Below are positions 28,987-37,017 of a stretch of DNA of 53,619 bases, in pieces. The notes beneath the pieces are model-generated. The model had not been told where the DNA came from. It searched no databases and saw only the letters and a program-made list of their open reading frames with translations. Positions within the stretch are counted from its first letter, which is position 1. Every line of letters starts with the position of its first letter. Made by a program: the position numbers and the translations under genes. The stretch covers positions 1-53,619 of IMG/VR virus record IMGVR_UViG_3300020183_000101. One strand, written 5' to 3'. This stretch comes from a virus.

Positions 28987-31900
28987 AAGAAGTTCTGTCC
29001 TCCAACAATACCATACATTCCATCACTAGTTAGGTTAGATCCATCAAAGATTTTGAATGAATAGATATCCGTTCTATCAGCAGTTGTAGTTACAATAGGT
29101 AGAACTCCACTTGGCCAGAAGATTGGAATTACGTTTCCACCAGATGTTCTGAATGTATCAATTCCAACACTATTACCACCAGTAGAATCTTGCTTCAACT
29201 TCAAAGTAAATGCTGTAGATCCAGGAGGTGCATTAACCAAAGTAAATTGATCAATTCTATCATTAACTGTGAGAGTAAATGTGAGTGCTCTACTAAGATC
29301 AAGAGTTACAACATTTGAATTGATAGTGACTGGTTCAACAACTTCATAGTATGTCTTAAATCTTACCGCACCATCAATATCTAATTTTTCTCTTGGAACG
29401 CTTGTACCAATTCCAACACTTCCAGATGCAACAGCGGAGAGTGTTAATGCTCCAGGTCCAACTGCCAGCGTAGTGGTGGTAACGAATCCTGCATTAATTT
29501 TACCTGTTCCGCCATTCAGATCATATTGATATGCAGTAAGCATTCCACCTACAGCAACATCAGATATAAATGTTACAAACCCAACAAAGATTGACTTGTT
29601 ATTCACATAGAGATCAGTTGTTCCCGCACCAGCAACACCAAGTTCAAGATTGTAGTTTGGTGTGGAATTACCAATACCTGTATTGTTCAGATATGTGTTG
29701 TAGATTCCTGTTCCAAGTCCAGCAGCAACATTAGACCAACCACTAGCAGCAATGTTGAGATTGGTTAGTCCAGATCCATCTCCACTGAAGTTGAGTGCAT
29801 AGCAAGTTCCAATAATATTGGTATTTCCATTGACATGTAACTTAAATGGACTTGCGCCAGTTCCAATTCCAACTCCAAATCCATCCACACAGAATACGCT
29901 AGATCCAGATCCAACTTTTAAAGTACAATCTCCAGGAGAAGTTGTTGCAATTCCAACCTGGTCATAGACCATAATATCAGATTCTTTGGACAAGCTAATT
30001 GCACCAAAGCGATACCAATCATTATTAGAAGTATAAACCCATCCAAGATAACCACCTTTATCTGGGTTATCTAGATAATTAACATCACCTGGGTTACCTG
30101 CAAGAATTGGAGTTGCAATACCTACAGTATATTTTCTAGCAACAGTAGCTTCACCTTGAACAAACAGAGATTGAGCTTCAATACCTTTAGGGGAACTAGA
30201 TGTTATTTTGTTGGTAAAGACAACAGGACCATTAAATTCAGAGAGAGTTTTGTTATCTGGACCACCTTGAACTTTAACAGATCTATCAAACGATCCCTCA
30301 AGAGCATTTGTAATATTGATTGATGGAAGACGGCCAATATCTTCACCAGTAACTGTTTGAACTGGGGTTTCAAAGATTTCTTGAACACCAGTGATTGTAC
30401 TGATCTTGGTATTTCCGTTAAAAGAAATACCTCTGTCGTTCATTCCAGTGTAGAAATTAACACCGCCATTTAGTTTAGTAGATTGTGAGAGAAGTTCCTC
30501 TGTTGAAGAAAGAGCACGATCTTGCTTTAGTGGTAATGCAGTAGAGTAGTTACCAGGACCATATCCAACATATTCAAAAGTATGTCCAGACGCTCTGTTG
30601 ATAGAATGTCTTCTAAATTCTATTGGATTTACAGAAATTTTTCTGACTACTGCATTATTGGCATGATTAACTGCTTTTGTTCCCAATACTCCACGGAAAA
30701 CATAAAGTGGGTTTGCTGGAGTGCTAGGAACAGTAGTCTTAACACGAATAATCTCATCATCAATTACAAGATAATCACCAATATTAATATCAAGGTTTTG
30801 AATATTTTGAATATTGATTTGATCTGTAGATGCATCTGGAATAAGAGCGGACAGAGTAGTTGTAATTCCAGCATAGTTTGGAACCATTCTACCATTCAAG
30901 TTTTCATTATCTGCAGTGATAATACCATCATTAGAAGTAATTCCTTCACGGAATATGAAGATCTTTCCAGTTGCAGATGGTGAAGAAACTCCAATACCAA
31001 GATTAAGAGTTAAAGAGTTTTGTCCGATAATCTCTCTTACAATGAAAGATCCATTATAAGTATTTTGATCAGCACCGACTACACGAACCTTAGCATCAAC
31101 TCTCAGTCCATGTCTGTTCTTAGTTGTTACTGTTGCAATTCCAGCAGAGAAATTGTAATCAATCGTATTTACTGAAATTGCTTGACCAGTATTATATGCA
31201 CTAGCACCTGTTACATATTCTTGAGTTACTCCAGTGCTATTAACACCAATTATAGGAGTTGCCGATGCAACAGTAAATGACTTTGCAGCACCTACATAAA
31301 CTTCACTAACTCTATAAAGATCATTGTACTTCAGATAAGTTTCTGATGTGACACCAGAAATACGAACAACATCACCAACGTTATTATAAATTTGCGTTAC
31401 AGTGACAACTGCTTGCTGGAAAGCAAGAGTTGTTGTAACTCCAACAACTGCAAGTGTGTTACCAATACCATATGCAGATCCACCATCCATGATCTTGATG
31501 TTGGTAATACCACCGCCAGCATCAACAGTGATCTTTGCAGTAGCACCTTGTCCTGTGGTTGATCCAGCAAATCCTACAAGTTTTGCGTTATAGATTTCTC
31601 CAGCGGACCCAGATCCGTATCCAAGACCACTATTTGCAATACTAACTCTAGTAATTCTATTAAATCCGTGATCAATTTCAGTCCAAACTATATGCGAAGT
31701 GCCTCCAGTTGCAACAGAAGTAACAAGATCTGTTAGTCCAACACCAACTTCAATATCATTTACAAACTTAGTAACAGTTTCTTTGGTTACACTCTTACGA
31801 ACATCATTGACAACAACCTCACCAATTGTTGAAGATAGAGCATATGATCTTGCAGCATCAGGATCAGACTGTGGATTATCTCTATTTGTTTGTGGATATA

Positions 31901-34847
31901 GTTCTTTTACTGGTTGAGAGAACTGTTGAGAAGTGAATGGAGATGCAGTTGGTGAATTAGATGCATTCAGAACAGTCAGATAATAAATGCCATCTTGCTC
32001 TCCAAAGATATAATTCTGCGCCTCTTCAGTTCTAAAGACGTAATATGTGTTTGTATAATTTTTTCTCTTAAAGTGAGGTAGATTGGTGTCTCTTGTATTA
32101 ATGTCATTCTGGAAACCACCAGGGCTTGTTACAATACCAACACTAAATTGCTTAGAACTAGAAATACCAGTAACAACAAAAGTTCCATTGTAACCATCAT
32201 TCATCACAGCTGCTACGTTTTCAGCACTCTTAATTTTGTTGAGTTCAACAACAGCGCCAACTGTCAAATTGTGAGGAAGTTCTGTTAGAATGTTTGCGGT
32301 TCCACCACTCCAGTTTGCATTAGCAATGAATCTATAATTTCTTTGCTGACCAACATTAGTGAGTGATCCAGATCCAAAATAAGTCTGAATCTCTGCAGTT
32401 GTTGATCCAATAGAAGTATTTGACTCTTGAATAATAAAAGCATCACTTGGCGGTCTTCCCAATGTTGGGGCAGCAGCAGGAAGAACATATCTGAAGCGAT
32501 AAGTTGTATCTGCAGCGTTTCTATTATCCTGCTTTCTCTTAATGAAAGTTCTGGGGGTTGCTTCTCCAAGAACAGTGCTTCCCAGACTTACAATAGCATT
32601 ATAAATCGTATTATCGGTTGCAGAGGTTGATACCTTAACATACCATTGAGATCTGGAAATATCATACTGAATTGGGTGCCCAATATCACCAGAGTTCTTA
32701 TCAGACACTCTACTGACAACAGACAAGATTCCACCATTACTATTAATACTCAACGTATTTCCGTTCAATGCATCAGTCAAAGTCTTTGCAACTTTGATTT
32801 GAGTATTCGTGGTTAATCCACTTAAAGCATTTGAGTTGGTGACTGCGAAATAAACTTGGTTTGGTGTTAAACCATCAGGAATTTGACCCGTATCACTTAA
32901 AACTCTGATCGTTTCTCCGTTAATGAAACTGTGTGCTTGTTGGAATGTAATAGCATTATTTGAGATACTATTGATACCCGTTACGCTTCTATTAACATAT
33001 AGGAATTTCTCAGAACTTGTCTGAGATCCTGGCATTACAATTCTAGAACTATATTCAGTTACATTTCCATTAGCAGAAAGGAGAACCTTGATAGCATCAC
33101 TTTCTCTTGCACCAACCCTGAAACCTTCCAATACGTTTTCTGGTGGAACGTCAACGTTCTTTTCATTATAAAGATAAAGATGACCCGTCGATGCAACTCC
33201 AACAGTAGAATCAACGTCAATAGCAGAAAATTCAATTGCAGACTCTGTTAGAGGAATTTCTTTGGGTGGAATGATGTGAGTAATGTATCCAACATCATCC
33301 TGTAAGAATGCATCTTTTCTGAATCCCTTTGCAATTAGAGACTTTGCACCAAAGTTAGAGTTGGAGTTGGTGATTGAAGCGTCACCACCATTTTCTACAA
33401 CAAAGTGCTCAGCAAATCCGATAGCAAAAATTGAAACAGCTTGAATAACAGAATTGTTTGTTGCTTTAATATGAAAGTTTGCGTATTCAGGTTTAAAGAC
33501 TGCTCTAGAATTATTACTTAGAGTTTCATTGCCTGGTGTGGTATTGTCATCAAAAACACCAGTATCTTCATTATAAATTACAAACGCTTGGTCATCTTTT
33601 TGAAGTCCAATACCCGTAAATTGAGCAACAACCATGGACTTGAATCCAGTTGCACGGGCTCCATCTGCATTAAGACCACACATTCCAAAAACAGAACGCA
33701 GAGAGCAGTTAAAGACATATGGAGATGCTGAAGTAACTGTATCAGACTGCAGTGAAAGTGTTGCACCAGTTACTGATGGGAGTGCAAGTAAAGGTGCGTT
33801 CTGAACTTGATAACTGATTTGAGTGTCATTGAGTTTCTCAGTTACAACAAATTGTCCATTATAACCAGAGGCAGTAATTCCTTCCACTCTGAATGGAGTA
33901 TCAACATCAAGACCTTCAATAGGAACTGCTGTAGTGACAGTAATTGTTTTGGATGGAAGTACACCATCACCAGATCTGATGCTGGTGATACCTACGGATT
34001 CTCCAATAGATCCTACAATTCTATATTCATCAACTTTTGGTTGAATATCAAGTCCTGACGAGGGATAGTCAGGTTCAATTGTTCTACCACTAGCTTCACC
34101 ATAGACAAGACCAACCTTTTCATAATACATATCCAGATCAGTTCTAGTTGTTGAGTAACTCATGAAGGCGTCATTAATCGTAACTGGATTAACGCCATCA
34201 GCGTATTCAAAACAAGCCAGTTTGTGATGAGAGAAATTGGGAACAAACTGGTTTGCAGTATAATCAATATATACCTGACCATTTGGATCACCATCAAACA
34301 TGGTGAATTGCCAGAAATAGCAGGCTCCTGTTACACGGAAAATAGAAGATCTTTCAATATCAGCGTTTGTTGGATCTGGAACATATTTTGGACGAATCTT
34401 TGTTTTACGAAGATCAAATCCAACAAGAGAAGTACCACGAGGAAGAATAACGCCCCCGTAAATACTATTCATCTTGTAAAGAGCATTATCTGGAGCAGTC
34501 AGGTCATAATTTGTAGTAAGATCCCAAGGTGGAAGATTACTAGAAGTTCCACCATTTCTTAGTCTAAAAAGGTTTTCTCCATCAGGAATCCATCCAGGTC
34601 TGTTATCAATAACGTGATCACCTGGATATACAAGAATTGTGGTTTTACCAAATCTATCGTTGTTAAGACCTTTTTGATATGAAAATCTTGCAGACTCAAT
34701 AAGTGCCCTTTGAATTGTTTTAAAAGGACGGGTTAATGAGTTGCCCTGATTTTCAATACTATCAGTCGCGTCTAGATCATTTGGATTGACGTAGAGAATA
34801 TTGCCACGAGCATTCTTTAGAAAATTATCTAATCTGGAGAGACCCAT
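28983..34847 (-). CDS. Very long virion structural protein, 1954 aa
   Basis: The start 'MGLSRLDNFLKNARGNILYV' with 'LTRPFKTIQRALIESARFSY' is a conserved opening of cyanomyovirus structural proteins (from memory). It is followed by pectate-lyase-like beta-helix sequence (TTILVYPGDHV, GGVILPRGTSLVG, residues ~60-330). Long beta modules follow. The last ~350 residues are fibre-type (VGIATTSPGDCTLKVGSG, FSGDGSGLTNLNI) and end in a beta domain (ALTFTLTVNDRIDQFTLVN). It is probably a baseplate-attached fibre or wedge-associated protein. It has a late promoter at 34877 and is preceded by a terminator, so it starts a new unit. Confidence 0.8.
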   Translation of the reverse strand: MGLSRLDNFLKNARGNILYVNPNDLDATDSIENQGNSLTRPFKTIQRALIESARFSYQKGLNNDRFGKTTILVYPGDHVIDNRPGWIPDGENLFRLRNGGTSSNLPPWDLTTNYDLTAPDNALYKMNSIYGGVILPRGTSLVGFDLRKTKIRPKYVPDPTNADIERSSIFRVTGACYFWQFTMFDGDPNGQVYIDYTANQFVPNFSHHKLACFEYADGVNPVTINDAFMSYSTTRTDLDMYYEKVGLVYGEASGRTIEPDYPSSGLDIQPKVDEYRIVGSIGESVGITSIRSGDGVLPSKTITVTTAVPIEGLDVDTPFRVEGITASGYNGQFVVTEKLNDTQISYQVQNAPLLALPSVTGATLSLQSDTVTSASPYVFNCSLRSVFGMCGLNADGARATGFKSMVVAQFTGIGLQKDDQAFVIYNEDTGVFDDNTTPGNETLSNNSRAVFKPEYANFHIKATNNSVIQAVSIFAIGFAEHFVVENGGDASITNSNSNFGAKSLIAKGFRKDAFLQDDVGYITHIIPPKEIPLTESAIEFSAIDVDSTVGVASTGHLYLYNEKNVDVPPENVLEGFRVGARESDAIKVLLSANGNVTEYSSRIVMPGSQTSSEKFLYVNRSVTGINSISNNAITFQQAHSFINGETIRVLSDTGQIPDGLTPNQVYFAVTNSNALSGLTTNTQIKVAKTLTDALNGNTLSINSNGGILSVVSRVSDKNSGDIGHPIQYDISRSQWYVKVSTSATDNTIYNAIVSLGSTVLGEATPRTFIKRKQDNRNAADTTYRFRYVLPAAAPTLGRPPSDAFIIQESNTSIGSTTAEIQTYFGSGSLTNVGQQRNYRFIANANWSGGTANILTELPHNLTVGAVVELNKIKSAENVAAVMNDGYNGTFVVTGISSSKQFSVGIVTSPGGFQNDINTRDTNLPHFKRKNYTNTYYVFRTEEAQNYIFGEQDGIYYLTVLNASNSPTASPFTSQQFSQPVKELYPQTNRDNPQSDPDAARSYALSSTIGEVVVNDVRKSVTKETVTKFVNDIEVGVGLTDLVTSVATGGTSHIVWTEIDHGFNRITRVSIANSGLGYGSGSAGEIYNAKLVGFAGSTTGQGATAKITVDAGGGITNIKIMDGGSAYGIGNTLAVVGVTTTLAFQQAVVTVTQIYNNVGDVVRISGVTSETYLKYNDLYRVSEVYVGAAKSFTVASATPIIGVNSTGVTQEYVTGASAYNTGQAISVNTIDYNFSAGIATVTTKNRHGLRVDAKVRVVGADQNTYNGSFIVREIIGQNSLTLNLGIGVSSPSATGKIFIFREGITSNDGIITADNENLNGRMVPNYAGITTTLSALIPDASTDQINIQNIQNLDINIGDYLVIDDEIIRVKTTVPSTPANPLYVFRGVLGTKAVNHANNAVVRKISVNPIEFRRHSINRASGHTFEYVGYGPGNYSTALPLKQDRALSSTEELLSQSTKLNGGVNFYTGMNDRGISFNGNTKISTITGVQEIFETPVQTVTGEDIGRLPSINITNALEGSFDRSVKVQGGPDNKTLSEFNGPVVFTNKITSSSPKGIEAQSLFVQGEATVARKYTVGIATPILAGNPGDVNYLDNPDKGGYLGWVYTSNNDWYRFGAISLSKESDIMVYDQVGIATTSPGDCTLKVGSGSSVFCVDGFGVGIGTGASPFKLHVNGNTNIIGTCYALNFSGDGSGLTNLNIAASGWSNVAAGLGTGIYNTYLNNTGIGNSTPNYNLELGVAGAGTTDLYVNNKSIFVGFVTFISDVAVGGMLTAYQYDLNGGTGKINAGFVTTTTLAVGPGALTLSAVASGSVGIGTSVPREKLDIDGAVRFKTYYEVVEPVTINSNVVTLDLSRALTFTLTVNDRIDQFTLVNAPPGSTAFTLKLKQDSTGGNSVGIDTFRTSGGNVIPIFWPSGVLPIVTTTADRTDIYSFKIFDGSNLTSDGMYGIVGGQNFL

Positions 34848-34876
34848 CTTTATTCTTATAGATTTCCGTTATGAGT

Positions 34877-34883
34877 TATTTAT
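34877..34883 (-). promoter_or_regulatory. Late promoter ATAAATA
   Basis: ATAAATAACTCATAA on the minus strand, directly after the UUCG terminator and 29 bases before the ATG at 34847. Confidence 0.7.
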
Positions 34884-34890
34884 CATACAA

Positions 34891-34914
34891 CAAAACCTCC
34901 CGAAGGAGGCTTTG
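34891..34914 (-). terminator. Rho-independent terminator with UUCG loop
   Basis: On the minus strand CAAAGCCTCC-TTCG-GGAGGTTTTG forms ten pairs closed by a UUCG tetraloop. One pair is G-U and would be an A-C mismatch on the plus strand, so the signal is directional. It closes the tRNA/small-gene island. Confidence 0.8.
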
Positions 34915-34952
34915 AAGCACACGGAAGGGGTTTGAGTATCGCCACTTATATA

Positions 34953-35129
34953 TTATGATACTTTCTTAAGCTTGTCAAGCATGTATTCTACAGTATTTGC
35001 AATATCATTCATTGCATCACGAAGATCTGGTTGCTGACCAGATTCTTGCTTTAAAACAGGTCTAGAATCATCAACCAAAGTCCATCGCCATTGACTCATA
35101 TCCTTACAATACCAGAGATTAATTTTCAT
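34953..35129 (-). CDS. Conserved small protein, 58 aa
   Basis: The start is the ATG at 35129 (MKINLWYCKDMSQWRWTLVD), which overlaps the stop of the preceding 52-aa gene by 11 bases and has GGAG ten bases upstream. A longer frame to 35168 would overlap that gene for no reason. The N-terminal part is Trp-rich and beta-like. The C-terminal part (DLRDAMNDIANTVEYMLDKL) is one amphipathic helix. It is a familiar small cyanophage protein with no known role. It is the last gene before the UUCG terminator. Confidence 0.7.
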   Translation of the reverse strand: MKINLWYCKDMSQWRWTLVDDSRPVLKQESGQQPDLRDAMNDIANTVEYMLDKLKKVS

Positions 35130-35277
35130 TTTTGAAATGCTCCAGTCGCAACCAGTTGATAAGGGCATTGACTTCCATTCGGTCTTGTTCAGACCAGTCT
35201 AAGGCATCTTTAACTCTAGCATAACAGGTAAGCGCATCAATAGCAAGTTGCCGATCTCTTTGTGAAATTAATGACAT
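35119..35277 (-). CDS. Small helical protein, 52 aa
   Basis: A complete frame from the ATG at 35277 (MSLISQRDRQLAIDALTCYA) to a stop at 35119 that lies inside the start region of the next gene (ATGAAAATTAA). It looks like two helices: one from residue 6 to 26 and one after 'DWSEQDRMEVNALINWLRL'. The ribosome site is weak. Codon use and the tight overlap support a real gene. It lies between tRNA-Thr and the 58-aa gene. Function is unknown. Confidence 0.6.
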   Translation of the reverse strand: MSLISQRDRQLAIDALTCYARVKDALDWSEQDRMEVNALINWLRLEHFKNEN

Positions 35278-35298
35278 TTTGGAGTTTATAGAACTCAG

Positions 35299-35370
35299 AG
35301 CCCCCGACAGGGATCAAACCTGCGACCTGAAATTTACAAAATTCCTGCTCTATCACTGAGCTACAGAGGC
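35299..35370 (-). tRNA. tRNA-Thr (anticodon UGU)
   Basis: A full cloverleaf on the minus strand: acceptor GCCTCTG with CGGGGGC (G-U pairs allowed), D-stem GCTC/GAGC, anticodon stem GGAAT/ATTTC around the loop TTTGTAA, and T-stem GCAGG/CCTGT. The loop gives anticodon TGT, which reads ACA. The length is 72 bases with discriminator T and no encoded CCA. Confidence 0.9.
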
Positions 35371-35372
35371 GA

Positions 35373-35642
35373 TTAATCAACAGGCAACATTTCTGGATTT
35401 TCCAGTTCAACTTCAAACATGAGAGGATGACATAATTCATCAATTAAGTAAAAAGATGACTTATATAAGTCCTCTGGTTCAAACCTTCTTTCGTTGTCTG
35501 CTAGATGAATCACTTCCAAATCTTGCATTGCACAATCTGGAAGTTCGTCAAAAGTAAATGGAACTTGGTTTATGAAATATATTAGAACTATTTTTGTCCC
35601 TTTATTGTACCAACAATAAGCAGTATCAATACGATATTTCAT
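35373..35642 (-). CDS. Conserved small protein, 89 aa
   Basis: It starts MKYRIDTAYCWYNKGTKIVL with AGGAG eight bases before the ATG. The first half is beta-rich (KIVLIYFINQVPFTFDELPD), the second has 'MQDLEVIHLADNERRFEPED' and ends acidic (VELENPEML). Three Cys are spread without a metal pattern. It lies three bases from tRNA-Thr and 48 from tRNA-Leu, so the three are co-transcribed. A CTAAATA box lies at 35665. No family is recognised. Confidence 0.7.
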   Translation of the reverse strand: MKYRIDTAYCWYNKGTKIVLIYFINQVPFTFDELPDCAMQDLEVIHLADNERRFEPEDLYKSSFYLIDELCHPLMFEVELENPEMLPVD

Positions 35643-35664
35643 AGGATTTGCTCCTACTTTTGAC

Positions 35665-35671
35665 TATTTAG
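35665..35671 (-). promoter_or_regulatory. Late-promoter-like box CTAAATA
   Basis: CTAAATAG on the minus strand 23 bases before the ATG at 35642, between the tRNA-Leu gene and the 89-aa gene. Confidence 0.45.
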
Positions 35672-35689
35672 AGGTCAGTTAAATCATCA

Positions 35690-35773
35690 TAGGGCGAGAG
35701 GGACTTGAACCCTCACGGGATTACTCCCAACAGATTTTAAGTCTGGTGTGTCTACCACTTCCACCACCGCCCC
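35690..35773 (-). tRNA. tRNA-Leu (anticodon UAA)
   Basis: 84 bases with a long variable arm (TTGGGAGTAATCCCG), as expected for tRNA-Leu. The acceptor GGGGCGG pairs with TCGCCCT (two G-U pairs), the T-stem is GAGGG/CCCTC, the anticodon loop CTTAAAA gives TAA (reads UUA), and the discriminator is A. No CCA is encoded. Confidence 0.9.
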
Positions 35774-35779
35774 AGAAAA

Positions 35780-35986
35780 TCACACTTGGTACGTGATAGG
35801 ATTATACTTGAGATACTCCCAAAAAGTCAATTTCATCTCTTTTTGTGACATTCCGCAGTGTTTTGCTGCTTTTGGCAAATTCCACTTTACCGTAAAAAGT
35901 GCCTCATTTGCCTCTTTTACGTTTTCTGGAGTTGTCTTGACTGGTTCCTCTTTGAGGGATTTATATGAAATTTTATACAAATTCAT
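35780..35986 (-). CDS. Small conserved protein with HTH-like helix pair, 68 aa
   Basis: The start is taken at the ATG at 35986 (MNLYKISYKSLKEEPVKTTP); the longer frame would need a TTG at 36010. The middle, 'NLPKAAKHCGMSQKEMKLTF', resembles a helix-turn-helix unit (A-A-K-x-x-G-M-S-x-x-E). I recall close relatives in cyanophages with no known role. A DNA-binding or host-directed function is possible but unproven. It lies six bases upstream of tRNA-Leu and downstream of a perfect hairpin. Confidence 0.7.
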   Translation of the reverse strand: MNLYKISYKSLKEEPVKTTPENVKEANEALFTVKWNLPKAAKHCGMSQKEMKLTFWEYLKYNPITYQV

Positions 35987-36010
35987 ATTTTGAAAAAAGT
36001 AAATGGGCAA

Positions 36011-36042
36011 ATTTTTGGCGGAATTTTTTTTGCGCCAAAAAT
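36011..36042 (-). other. Perfect 10-bp hairpin with A-rich loop
   Basis: 36011-36020 (ATTTTTGGCG) pairs perfectly with 36033-36042 around a 12-base loop that reads CAAAAAAAATTC on the minus strand. It lies between two small genes. The stem is not followed by a T run, so it may be a processing or attenuation site rather than a true terminator. Confidence 0.55.
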
Positions 36043-36065
36043 GAAATTAAAGGTCAATTTTGGTT

Positions 36066-36248
36066 TCAGAGTGGATTTGCATACGAAAGTGTATCTTCAT
36101 CAAGCGTAGCACGAACGAACTCTAGCACGTTCATAAACTCCTCAACAGTATCACAAGACACTTGCTTTTCTGCACCTTCATTAGAATACAGATACACTGT
36201 GCGCTTAACTGGGTCAATTACGCATCGTGTCAGGTACTCGTCTTGCAT
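36066..36248 (-). CDS. Small conserved protein, 60 aa
   Basis: The frame can start at ATG 36257 or 36248; AGGA lies nine bases before the second, while for the first it touches the start codon, so 36248 is preferred. The protein (MQDEYLTRCVIDPVKRTVYL and on) is a short beta hairpin followed by a helix ending 'VEEFMNVLEFVRATLDEDTL'. It is the first gene after a strong sigma70-type promoter, which suggests early expression. It resembles small early proteins of cyanophages; the target is unknown. Confidence 0.7.
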   Translation of the reverse strand: MQDEYLTRCVIDPVKRTVYLYSNEGAEKQVSCDTVEEFMNVLEFVRATLDEDTLSYANPL

Positions 36249-36273
36249 TCGATTCATTCCTGATTACTTGATC

Positions 36274-36303
36274 AGTATAGCAAGGCACAGTGCCCCCTGT
36301 CAA
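36274..36303 (-). promoter_or_regulatory. Strong sigma70-type promoter
   Basis: The minus strand has consensus TTGACA (36298-36303), an 18-base spacer and TATACT (36274-36279). The leader to the next gene is short. It drives the small-gene/tRNA island and points to early host-polymerase transcription in the middle of late genes. Confidence 0.8.
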
Positions 36304-36309
36304 GGGGTA

Positions 36310-37017
36310 TCAGTTTTCCTTGACATCATAGTGGTAACCAGCAACAGAGTACTCAGAATTATCTCCAGGGTAGTCTGCTGGCGTTTCACCCTCATATTCT
36401 ACAATCAAGTTTTCACCATCGGTGCGAGTTCCATGAATAAGATAGAAGCAATCAATTGCTGATGCATTACCAGACTTAATAATAATCTTTGATCCCCATT
36501 CAATCTTATCTACGATCAGATCTTGAGATGTTCCAATCTGAGTAAGAGATACCGTTATACTTTCAGGATCAACAAATCCCTTCCAATAATCTGGAAGATC
36601 AATTACATTTGCTCCTGTGAGTCTTCCCCTAAAATAAACAGCATTTTCTGGTCCCTCTAGACAAGTATGGCGAAGTCTCCATCCTGGTTTGTTTGGATGG
36701 GGAATATCAAAGTTTTTCTTATTAGAAAGGCTATGACCTGGGCAAGTAACATCAATACCAGATATAAGATTACCAGTTGCTCTAAAATTAACAACACCCG
36801 AAGAGTTACTTGCTACAAGAGCAGATGTGGCACCACCATCTAATGCAATATAAGCATAGTCTGCAGGAGAATCAGAGGTTTTTACAAGAGTCATGGCGAT
36901 TAAATTTAGATTAAAAGATCCACCATAAGTATCTGTTGAAAAGTCATTGTTATCTCTAAATTCAAATGGAGTTCCTGGTCCAGTAAATGTGCCGTAATTT
37001 TCAAATGTAAATGACAT
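36310..37017 (-). CDS. Virion protein with 'CLEGPEN' domain, 235 aa
   Basis: The C-terminal half carries 'FDIPHPNKPGWRLRHTCLEG' continuing PENAVYFRGRL, then 'IDLPDYWKGFVDPESITVSL'. This domain is found near the ends of many phage fibre and spike proteins, often next to an intramolecular chaperone. The N-terminus (MSFTFENYGTFTGPGTPFEF) is a beta region unlike its neighbour. It shares the domain with the gene upstream, which it overlaps by one base (TAATG). No serine/lysine peptidase residues are visible, so self-cleavage cannot be claimed. It is likely a baseplate or spike component. Confidence 0.75.
   Translation of the reverse strand: MSFTFENYGTFTGPGTPFEFRDNNDFSTDTYGGSFNLNLIAMTLVKTSDSPADYAYIALDGGATSALVASNSSGVVNFRATGNLISGIDVTCPGHSLSNKKNFDIPHPNKPGWRLRHTCLEGPENAVYFRGRLTGANVIDLPDYWKGFVDPESITVSLTQIGTSQDLIVDKIEWGSKIIIKSGNASAIDCFYLIHGTRTDGENLIVEYEGETPADYPGDNSEYSVAGYHYDVKEN

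Noticed and set aside
35237-35443. A 68-aa minus-strand frame across the tRNA-Thr gene
   Set aside because: It runs through a complete tRNA cloverleaf and overlaps the well-supported 89-aa gene and the 52-aa gene; its composition is not protein-like.
35965-36462. A 165-aa plus-strand frame
   Set aside because: It crosses the perfect hairpin, the sigma70 promoter and parts of two supported minus-strand genes.
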